DNA of 64,000 nucleotides from Massilia sp. YIM B02769 (GTDB taxonomy: Bacteria; Pseudomonadota; Gammaproteobacteria; Burkholderiales; Burkholderiaceae_D). The stretch is taken from positions 1-64,000 of the forward strand of contig NZ_JASNRC010000010.1 in the NCBI RefSeq assembly GCF_030411995.1. Direction: 5' to 3'. The first letter of the stretch is position 1, and every line of letters starts with the position of its first letter. The translations under genes were made by a program, and so were the position numbers. Shown one piece after another: positions 58,338 to 64,000 of this stretch. The notes below the pieces were generated by a model. That model worked only from the letters and a program-made list of their open reading frames with translations. It made no database searches and was not told the origin of the DNA.

Positions 58338-58702
58338 CGGCGCTCGGGCAAGGCCCGCAGCAGCGCCGACTGCGCCAGCAATGCGGCCATCAGTTCCTCG
58401 ACCAGCAGCACGACATCGTGCTGGTGGAAGGCGGCCAGCGCCGGCAGCTGCGGCACGCCGGCCTGCAGCGCGTGGGCGCCCGCCAGCGTGGCCACCGGCA
58501 CCGCGGCCAGGGCGCCGCCGCCGGGCAGGTTGCCGCTCACGAAGCGCACGCGGTACTGGCGGTCGACCAGCATGGTGCCGCCCAGGAAGCGCTCGATACC
58601 CATGTCGAACAGGACGTGCCGCACCACCTCGACGGCGCGGTCGGCGAGTTCGCGCCGGTTCTTGCGGCGGCGCGGAATCAGGAGCTGGGCGATCCAGGCC
58701 AT
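58298..58702 (-). CDS. Hypothetical protein, 3' overlap with CDF gene
   Basis: A 134-residue cytoplasmic protein beginning MAWIAQLLIPRRRKNRRELA. It has an Arg-rich head, a middle strand set (MLVDRQYRVRFVSGNLPGGG) and a hydrophobic helix toward the end (HDVVLLVEELMAALLAQSAL). It looks genuine because hydrophobic and charged residues alternate sensibly and codon third positions are GC-rich in this frame. The last 40 bases overlap, in antisense, the end of the CDF gene. No domain is known to me. It is divergent from the copper cluster, whose first gene starts 134 bp away. Confidence 0.55.
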   Translation of the reverse strand: MAWIAQLLIPRRRKNRRELADRAVEVVRHVLFDMGIERFLGGTMLVDRQYRVRFVSGNLPGGGALAAVPVATLAGAHALQAGVPQLPALAAFHQHDVVLLVEELMAALLAQSALLRALPERRYRLAERSAAASK

Positions 58703-58824
58703 CTGCGTGGTCCTTTGTTTAACAGGTATTGATCAACAGGCAACATGTTAGCAGCCTGTATTTATGCTGACAATCGGCAACTATCGACAAAGGCGCTTGC
58801 CGTCGTATCGATGAGACAGCGTGC

Positions 58825-58830
58825 TAGAAT
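58825..58830 (+). promoter_or_regulatory. Putative -10 of copper cluster, leaderless start
   Basis: TAGAAT at 58825-58830 is positioned so that transcription would begin at or next to the GTG start at 58837. No ribosome binding site precedes the GTG. A -35 match is not obvious. Confidence 0.45.
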
Positions 58831-58836
58831 AATCGC

Positions 58837-59265
58837 GTGAATACCCTCTTGCGCACCCTGACCCTGTGGCTGGTCCTGCTGGCGGTTCCCTTCCAGGGAG
58901 TCGCCGCGGCGGCCATGCTCGGCTGCGCAACCGGCCACATGCCGCCGGCGCCGCCCGCTGCCATGCCGGCGGGCGCCGGGCACGCCCATCACGGGATGCA
59001 CGGCATGCCCGGCATGCACGGTGGCGAACACCACGCCACGCCTGCCGCCGATGCCGGCGCCGGCCACCACGCGACGCAGCACCATGGCACTGCCAAGTGC
59101 GGCGCCTGCTCGGCCTGCTCGATCGGGGCGGCAATCGCGCCCGCGCCCGTCCTCGCCCTGCCCGTGCACGCGCCACCGCGCCTGGCAGCCTTCTTCTCGA
59201 ACAGCCTGCTGCCCTCGGTCGACCTGGCCCTGCCCGAACGGCCTCCCCGCTTCCTCCTCGCCTGA
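58837..59265 (+). CDS. Exported His/Met-rich protein, copper cluster
   Basis: A 142-residue exported protein starting with GTG 58837 (MNTLLRTLTLWLVLLAVPFQ as signal). The mature N-terminal half is rich in His and Met with a run AHHGMHGMPGMHGGEHHATP, and later CGACSACS, two close cysteine pairs. Such motifs bind copper or silver. It fits the DUF2946-like small exported proteins that start copper operons in betaproteobacteria. It leads a five-gene plus-strand cluster (His-rich protein, TolC, multicopper oxidase, thioredoxin-like). A copper-binding or sensing role is inferred from composition and context. Confidence 0.7.
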   Translation: MNTLLRTLTLWLVLLAVPFQGVAAAAMLGCATGHMPPAPPAAMPAGAGHAHHGMHGMPGMHGGEHHATPAADAGAGHHATQHHGTAKCGACSACSIGAAIAPAPVLALPVHAPPRLAAFFSNSLLPSVDLALPERPPRFLLA

Positions 59266-59325
59266 TGTGCCTGTTGCCGCGCCGATCGACGCGCGGCCCT
59301 GTCATTTGTCACCAGAGAGGATTCC

Positions 59326-59847
59326 ATGTCATTCGCCATCTCGCGCAGTGCGCCTGCCTGCGCGCTCCTGAGCTGCCTGCTGGCCGCCGCCGCGCACGCC
59401 GGTAGTCAGTCTACCGCCTTGCCCGCCGCCAACCCCGACGCGCCGGTGCCGCCGACGCGCTACCAGTCAAGCACCGCCTACCAGCCGCTCGCCGCCGAAC
59501 CGGCCACGCCCGACCAGGCCTGGCGCGAACAGAACCGCATCGTCGGCGCCGGGCCGGGGCGCGATCACACAACGCATGGCCACGCCGGGCATGCCATGCC
59601 GCAGGCGGCACCGGTTGATCCGCACGCCGGCCACGCCGGGCACGCCATGCCGCAGGCGGCGCCGGTTGATCCGCATGCCGGCCACGCCATGCCCGCCGCC
59701 GCTGCCGCCGCTGCCGCCGATCCGCACGCCGGGCACACGATGCCGGTCCCTGCTCCTGCCCCGGCACAGGCCGATCCGCATGCCGGCCACGCAATGCATC
59801 ATGCGGCGCCGGCTCCGGCCGCCCACCAGCACGAGGGGCACCACTGA
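59326..59847 (+). CDS. Exported HAGHAMP-repeat protein
   Basis: A 173-residue exported protein. Signal peptide SAPACALLSCLLAAAAHAG. Residues 30-75 hold a short ordered segment (TPDQAWREQNRIVGAGPG). The rest is a low-complexity tail with five HAGHxM motifs separated by Pro/Ala/Asp linkers (such as HAGHAMPQAAPVDPHAGH), a classic copper- or silver-binding repeat. It ends HHAAPAPAAHQHEGHH. The repeat is also seen in the DNA as direct repeats. Its TGA overlaps the next ATG by one base (TGATG), so it is coupled to the TolC-type gene. A periplasmic copper-buffering role is inferred. Confidence 0.8.
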   Translation: MSFAISRSAPACALLSCLLAAAAHAGSQSTALPAANPDAPVPPTRYQSSTAYQPLAAEPATPDQAWREQNRIVGAGPGRDHTTHGHAGHAMPQAAPVDPHAGHAGHAMPQAAPVDPHAGHAMPAAAAAAAADPHAGHTMPVPAPAPAQADPHAGHAMHHAAPAPAAHQHEGHH

Positions 59848-61223
59848 TGTCCGCCTCCCTTCTCATCCGCAGCGCGCTGGCAGCCGGCGCCGCGCTGCTG
59901 GCCGGCTGCGCCGCGGTGGCCCCGGATGGCGGATTCGCCGCCGTCGCCGACAGCGCCCGCGCCCGCAGCGGCGCCGAGGCGAAGCTGGTCCGCAGCGAGG
60001 CCGACGAGCGCGCCGTGGCCGACACGGTCCGCTCCCTGCTCGCGCAGGCGCTCGGCCAGGACGCAGCGGTGCGCATCGCCCTGCTGAACCATCCCGGCCT
60101 GCAGGACAGCTACTGGGAGGTCGGCATCGCCCAGGCCGACCTGGCCCAGGCCGCGCGCCTGCAGAATCCCGGCTTCGGCTTCAAGCGCACGGCCGGCGGC
60201 GGCGCCGTCGAGATCGAGCGCACGCTGACCCTCAGCCTGGTGCAGGCGCTGACCCTGCCCCTGTCGCAGCGCCTGGAACACGCGCGCTTCGAAGCGGCGC
60301 AGCTGCGTGTCGGCCTTGCCATCGAACGCCATGCCCTGGAAACCCGCCGCGCCTGGGTCGAGGCGGTGGCCGCGCGCCAGGGCCTGGACTACGCCCGGCG
60401 CGTGAACGCCGCCGCCGAGGCCAGCGCCGCGCTGAGCGGCCGCATGCGCCGCTCCGGCAACGCCAGCGCCCTCGACAGCGCACGCGAGCAGCTGTTTTAC
60501 GCCGAAGCCGCGGCCGGCGTCATGCGCGCCGAGCAGCAGGTGGTCGCCAGCCGCGAACGCCTGGCGCGCCTGCTCGGCCTGTGGGGCGAGCAGGCCAACT
60601 ACACCCTTCCCGAACGCCTGCCCGATCTGCCCGCTGCGCCGCTCGACGCCAGCGAGACCGAGCGTCTCGCTGTGGAACGCCGCCTCGACGTGCAGGCGGC
60701 GCGCCAGGAAGCGGCGGCCCTTGCCGCCAGCCTGGGGCTGACCCGCAGCACGCGCTTCATCAACGTGCTCGACCTCGGCCTCGAACGCAAGAGCGAGACC
60801 GGCGAACCGCGCGCGCGCGGCTATGAGGTGTCGCTGGAACTGCCCCTGTTCGACTGGGGCGACGCCCGCGTCGTCCGCGCCGAAGGCGTCTACATGCAGT
60901 CGCTGCGGCGCGTCGCCGAAACCGCGATCAATGCGCGCAGCGAAGCGCGCGAACGCTACCTGGCCTACCGCAACAGCTGGGACCTGGCGCGCCACTACCG
61001 CGACGAGGTCCTGCCGCTGCGCAAGAAGATTTCTAGCGAAGTCCTGCTGCGCTACAACGGCATGCTGGCCAGCCCCTTCGAACTGCTGGTCGACGCGCGC
61101 GAGCAGGCCGGCGCCGTGAACGCCGCCATCGACGCGCTGAAGGATTTCTGGCTCCAGGAAGCCGAACTGCAGCTGGCCCTCGGCGGCCCGGCCGCACCAC
61201 ATCAGGAGGAACACGCACCATGA
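59847..61223 (+). CDS. TolC family outer-membrane channel protein
   Basis: A 458-residue TolC-type protein. The signal peptide ends with LLAGCA, a lipobox, so it is probably a lipoprotein like CusC/OprM. Two copies of the long-helix domain are visible: ALGQDAAVRIALLNHPGLQD and QAARLQNPGFGFKRTAGGGA in the first, ERLAVERRLDVQAARQEAAA with GYEVSLELPLFDWGDARVVR in the second. It should form a trimeric outer-membrane/periplasmic channel. In RND copper pumps CusC works with CusB and CusA, but neither is adjacent here; instead a multicopper oxidase follows. Its last codons overlap the oxidase start (ATGA, 61220-61223), so they are coupled. Confidence 0.88.
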   Translation: MSASLLIRSALAAGAALLAGCAAVAPDGGFAAVADSARARSGAEAKLVRSEADERAVADTVRSLLAQALGQDAAVRIALLNHPGLQDSYWEVGIAQADLAQAARLQNPGFGFKRTAGGGAVEIERTLTLSLVQALTLPLSQRLEHARFEAAQLRVGLAIERHALETRRAWVEAVAARQGLDYARRVNAAAEASAALSGRMRRSGNASALDSAREQLFYAEAAAGVMRAEQQVVASRERLARLLGLWGEQANYTLPERLPDLPAAPLDASETERLAVERRLDVQAARQEAAALAASLGLTRSTRFINVLDLGLERKSETGEPRARGYEVSLELPLFDWGDARVVRAEGVYMQSLRRVAETAINARSEARERYLAYRNSWDLARHYRDEVLPLRKKISSEVLLRYNGMLASPFELLVDAREQAGAVNAAIDALKDFWLQEAELQLALGGPAAPHQEEHAP

Positions 61224-62587
61224 CCACCCGCAGAGCATTCCTCGGCGGCGCCACCACCCTGGTCGGCGCGGCCGCCGTCAGCCGTGCCGGCGCCGCCGGC
61301 CTGCCCGAAGCGCCCTATCGAACGCAAGGCGCCACCGCCGCGCCGCTGGCGCCGCCGAACGGCCGCCCCTACAATCCGGTCGTCACCCTGAACGGCTGGT
61401 CCCTGCCCTGGCGCATGCAGGACGGCGTCAAGGAGTTCCACCTGGTGGCCGAACCCGTGGTGCGCGAGCTCGCGCCCGGCATGCAGGCGAACTTGTGGGG
61501 CTACAACGGCCAGAGCCCGGGCCCGACCATCGAAGTGGTCGAGGGCGACCGCGTACGCATTTTCGTCACCAACAAGCTGCCCGAGCACACCAGCGTCCAC
61601 TGGCATGGCCAGATCCTGCCCTGCGGGATGGACGGCGTGACCGGCCTGACCCAGCCCGGCATCGCCCCGGGCAAGACCTTCGTGTACGAGTTCGTGGCGC
61701 GCCATGCCGGCACCTTCATGTACCACCCGCATGCCGACGAGATGCAGCAAATGGCGATGGGGATGATGGGCTTCTGGGTCACCCACCCGAAGGACCCGCG
61801 CCAGCACGCGGTCGAGCGCGACTACGTAATGCTGCTCGGCGCCTTCGACATCGAGCCGGGCAGCTACACGCCGCGCACCAACACCATGCTCGACTTTAAT
61901 TTGTGGACGATGAACAGCCGCGTCTTCCCCGGCGTCGACCCGATGGTGGCGCGCCTGGGCGACCGGGTGCGCATCCGCGTCGGTAACCTGACCATGACGA
62001 ACCACCCGATCCACCTGCACGGACACCGCTTCGAGGTGAGCTGCACCGACGGCGGCTGGGTGCGGCCGGAGGCGCGCTGGCCGGAAGTGAGCGTCGACGT
62101 CGCCGTGGGCCAGATGCGCGCGATCGAGTTCGTGGCCGACAATCCGGGCGACTGGGCCTTCCACTGCCACAAGGCGCACCACACCATGAACGCCATGGGC
62201 CATGAGGTGCCGAACCTGATCGGGGTCGACCACCGCGGCGTGGCCGAGAAGATCAACGACCTGATCCCGGGCTACATGGTCATGGGCGACAAGGGCGGGT
62301 CGATGGGCGACATGCAGATGCCGCTGCCCGAGAACACCCTGCCGATGATGACCGGGCGCGGCCCCTTCGGCAACCTGGAGATGGGCGGCATGTTCACAGT
62401 ACTGAAGATCCGCGAAGGCCTGGCGTGCGGCGACTACCGCGATCCGGGCTGGTACAGGCACCCTGCCGGCACGGTGGCGCGCGAGTGGAGCGGCGCAGTA
62501 CCGGACGCGCCGCAGGCACCCGGCGCGACGGCTGCGCCTGCGGACGGGGCGGTATCGGCGCGCAAACCGCAGACGCACCGGCATTGA
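61220..62587 (+). CDS. Tat-exported multicopper oxidase
   Basis: A 455-residue multicopper oxidase. The Tat signal is TRRAFLGGATTLVGAAAVSR. All four copper motifs are present: HWHG (VHWHGQILPCG), HPH (FMYHPHADEMQQM), HPIHLHGHRFEV, and the type-1 site HCHKAHHTMNAM, with spacing H-C-H-x3-H-x4-M. The region GGSMGDMQMPLPENTLPMMT is Met-rich, as in copper-tolerance oxidases. It should oxidise Cu(I) to Cu(II) in the periplasm, and is closer to the short CopA/PcoA-like group than to laccases of other types. It follows the TolC-type gene by overlap. A Cu(I) oxidase next to an outer-membrane channel suggests a joint copper-detoxification route. Confidence 0.92.
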   Translation: MTTRRAFLGGATTLVGAAAVSRAGAAGLPEAPYRTQGATAAPLAPPNGRPYNPVVTLNGWSLPWRMQDGVKEFHLVAEPVVRELAPGMQANLWGYNGQSPGPTIEVVEGDRVRIFVTNKLPEHTSVHWHGQILPCGMDGVTGLTQPGIAPGKTFVYEFVARHAGTFMYHPHADEMQQMAMGMMGFWVTHPKDPRQHAVERDYVMLLGAFDIEPGSYTPRTNTMLDFNLWTMNSRVFPGVDPMVARLGDRVRIRVGNLTMTNHPIHLHGHRFEVSCTDGGWVRPEARWPEVSVDVAVGQMRAIEFVADNPGDWAFHCHKAHHTMNAMGHEVPNLIGVDHRGVAEKINDLIPGYMVMGDKGGSMGDMQMPLPENTLPMMTGRGPFGNLEMGGMFTVLKIREGLACGDYRDPGWYRHPAGTVAREWSGAVPDAPQAPGATAAPADGAVSARKPQTHRH

Positions 62588-62629
62588 GCTGATTTCGGCG
62601 CGTTTTCGGTAGCTTATGCGTGCCGAATT

Positions 62630-62684
62630 GAAGGAAAGGCTTGAGTATTTGACAATGCCAGCGTCGACTTTCATCCTTTCCTTC
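62630..62684. promoter_or_regulatory. Inverted repeat masking a start region
   Basis: GAAGGAAAGG (62630-62639) and CCTTTCCTTC (62675-62684) are exact complements, and the second lies immediately before the ATG at 62686. The gene has no normal ribosome binding site there. The hairpin could control start-site access or be an operator. Confidence 0.5.
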
Positions 62685-62685
62685 C

Positions 62686-63528
62686 ATGCCTTCACTTCGT
62701 ACCGGAATCCTCTGCGCCGCCACCCTGATTGGCGCCGCCGCTACCCCTGCCCACGCCGCACGCGTACAGGAAGTCAGGATGCAGAACCTGGCCGCCTACC
62801 TCGCGCAACACGAGACCGTCGTCGTCCAGTTCACCTCGCCCGACCCCAAGTGCCGCTACTGCATCGGCGCCGACCGGCTGTTCGACCAGGCCGTCGCGCC
62901 GGCGCGCGACCCCAAGGTCAAGTACGTCCGGGTGCAGTGGCCGGTGTGGCACAGGTTTCCGGATTTCGGCAGCATCCACAAGCCGATCGGCCTGCCGGAT
63001 CACATCGTGTTCCAGCGCGGGCGGGCGATCGGAACGATCGCAGGCAGGCAGGACCAACCGGATGGCTTCCTGGCCAAGGTCGCCGAGGTGCGGGCCAATC
63101 CGAGAGACCCGAAGGACTTCTACCGCCAGGAACAGCCGGCCGTGCCCGCCGCCCCGGCGGCACCGGCGACGCCGCTGTCGGCCGAGGAAGCACGGCTCAC
63201 GCGCCTGATGGCGCGCAAGGACCTGCTGGGCGGGATCCTCGGCTTCTGCGCCAACACCTTCCCCGCCACCGCAGCGGCCATGCAGGATGCCTACACGGCC
63301 TGGCAGGCCGCGCACAAGACCGGCCTCGACGCGGCGGCCGTGGTCATGCTGACGCGCACCAGCCGGGGCGACGCCGGCGCCGCCAGCACCCTCATGCGCG
63401 ACGAGCAGGAGCGGCTGCAGGCCTGGACCGTGGGCAGCCTCGGCATCGCCCAGGACCGCAAGCCGAGCGCCGCGGACTGCGAGAAGATCGGGCGCAACCT
63501 GAATACGCTGCCCGGGATCGACGCCTGA
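62686..63528 (+). CDS. Exported thioredoxin-fold protein with CxxC
   Basis: A 280-residue exported protein. Signal peptide MPSLRTGILCAATLIGAAAT, cleavage after AHAA. Residues about 30-140 read as a thioredoxin-like fold: ETVVVQFTSPDPKCRYCIGA gives the CxxC (CRYC), and KPIGLPDHIVFQRGRAIGTI the cis-Pro region. A Pro/Ala linker precedes a C-terminal helical domain (SAEEARLTRLMARKDLLGGI) with two more cysteines (GFCANTF, AADCEKI). It could reduce or isomerise disulfides, or carry metal in copper handling. It is transcribed in the direction of the copper genes, 98 bp after the multicopper oxidase. The start lacks a classical ribosome binding site. Confidence 0.72.
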   Translation: MPSLRTGILCAATLIGAAATPAHAARVQEVRMQNLAAYLAQHETVVVQFTSPDPKCRYCIGADRLFDQAVAPARDPKVKYVRVQWPVWHRFPDFGSIHKPIGLPDHIVFQRGRAIGTIAGRQDQPDGFLAKVAEVRANPRDPKDFYRQEQPAVPAAPAAPATPLSAEEARLTRLMARKDLLGGILGFCANTFPATAAAMQDAYTAWQAAHKTGLDAAAVVMLTRTSRGDAGAASTLMRDEQERLQAWTVGSLGIAQDRKPSAADCEKIGRNLNTLPGIDA

Positions 63529-63532
63529 AGCC

Positions 63533-63739
63533 TCAGCCGGCCGCGCGCGCCGTCACCGGATAGCCGGCATCGTCGATCGCCGCCGCGATGGTGTCGAGAT
63601 CGGCGCCGCTGTCGATCTTCACCTTCTTGCTCGGCAGGTCGATCTCGACCTTCGCGGCGGCGTCGATGCCCTGCACGGTCTTGGTCACGCGGCCCACGCA
63701 GTGGCCGCAGCTCATGCCTTCGACAGTCAGTTCGTACAT
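63533..63739 (-). CDS. copZ: CopZ-like metallochaperone, in-frame internal start
   Basis: A 68-residue frame beginning [20 protein letters not shown], the full length of a typical CopZ. The metal site is MxCxxC (MSCGHC). The fold follows the beta-alpha-beta-beta-alpha-beta pattern ([20 protein letters not shown], then [13 protein letters not shown]). AAAGGAG lies eight bases before ATG 63739, so it can be translated on its own. The same frame is also open from the upstream P-type ATPase, with no stop between. It should carry Cu(I) to CopA. A free chaperone, a fused domain, or both are possible. Confidence 0.85.
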   Translation of the reverse strand: MYELTVEGMSCGHCVGRVTKTVQGIDAAAKVEIDLPSKKVKIDSGADLDTIAAAIDDAGYPVTARAAG

Positions 63740-64000
63740 GGTGTGTTCTCCTTTCGTTGGGGGCGCAGCGGCCCCGCTGGTTGATGTGTTGTGTGGCGCA
63801 TGCGCGGCCGGCTGCCAGCGCCGCAGCAGCAGCGCGTTGCCGACCACGCTCACGGAACTGAGCGCCATCGCGGCGCCGGCCAGCATCGGGTTCAGCAGGC
63901 CGAACGCCGCCAACGGAATCCCGACCACGTTGTAGGCAAAGGCCCAGCCCAGGTTCTGGCGGATCTTGCGGTAGGTGGCGTGCGACACCGCGATGGCGTC
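63533..64000 (-). CDS. copA: Copper P-type ATPase C-terminus running into an HMA domain (partial)
   Basis: The window holds the last 155 codons of a P1B-type ATPase; the rest lies beyond 64000. The final transmembrane region is classic Cop[21 protein letters not shown], then [20 protein letters not shown] and [20 protein letters not shown]. Usually the protein ends about 10 residues later. Here there is no stop: the frame continues through a Pro/Ala/His linker ([20 protein letters not shown]) straight into a complete heavy-metal-associated domain ([20 protein letters not shown]). Either the ATPase carries a C-terminal HMA domain, or two products arise from one frame, because the HMA part has its own ribosome binding site. 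It pumps Cu(I) out of the cytoplasm. Convergent with the thioredoxin-like gene, 4 bp apart. Confidence 0.85.
   Translation of the reverse strand, partial: DAIAVSHATYRKIRQNLGWAFAYNVVGIPLAAFGLLNPMLAGAAMALSSVSVVGNALLLRRWQPAAHAPHNTSTSGAAAPPTKGEHTMYELTVEGMSCGHCVGRVTKTVQGIDAAAKVEIDLPSKKVKIDSGADLDTIAAAIDDAGYPVTARAAG

Overview
The window looks like a chromosomal segment of a high-GC betaproteobacterium of the Oxalobacteraceae, most like Massilia or a close relative. This is inferred from protein style, strong GC bias at third codon positions, a PEP-CTERM protein, the Ku/LigD pair and the many hybrid sensor kinases. No rRNA or core marker gene is present to fix the genus.

Layout. (1) 1-2.5 kb is a decayed accessory region. 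It holds a broken phage-type DUF5664 gene, a truncated phage-like gene coupled to it, and a broken membrane-protein gene with two in-frame amber codons and a frameshift. (2) 2.6-14 kb holds ordinary housekeeping and accessory genes: an endonuclease/exonuclease/phosphatase protein, a thioesterase, a beta-helix protein, a DUF2807 protein, an ArsC-like protein, an acyltransferase, a GNAT enzyme, a DUF1302 protein, a SulP transporter and a GGDEF protein with an altered active-site motif. (3) 14-26 kb is a stress and DNA-repair stretch: a stress-type SDR, Ku, a cytoplasmic catalase, an exported catalase and the three-domain ligase LigD. An IS1595-family element sits immediately after the first catalase terminator. 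(4) 26-32.6 kb carries a 2-hydroxyacid dehydrogenase, then an FMN-dependent 2-hydroxyacid oxidase translationally coupled to a very large beta-propeller sensor kinase. (5) 32.6-34.8 kb carries six identical tRNA-Arg(ACG) genes, four of them in a perfect 240-bp tandem array in which each copy has its own promoter and terminator. (6) 35-50 kb is dominated by signalling: a TonB receptor-YfiR-hybrid kinase operon, a PAS/receiver protein, two more hybrid kinases, a receiver-GGDEF protein and a small NarX-type kinase. (7) 50-58.7 kb has NDH-2, small envelope proteins, a DEAD-box helicase, an acyl-CoA synthetase/acetyltransferase fusion and a CDF metal transporter. (8) 58.8-64 kb is a copper-handling cluster: two His/Met-rich exported proteins, a TolC-type channel, a Tat-exported multicopper oxidase, a thioredoxin-like protein and, convergent, the end of a copper P-type ATPase.

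The strongest leads are these. The P-type ATPase frame runs without a stop into a complete 68-residue CopZ-like metallochaperone that has its own ribosome binding site. A family of paired, inverted GTAGGGTGGG palindromes (REPIN-like) occurs at four intergenic sites, with hairpin cores that covary. The tRNA-Arg array is built from self-contained transcription units. The FMN oxidase is coupled to the propeller kinase, and the YfiR gene to a CHASE8-like hybrid kinase.
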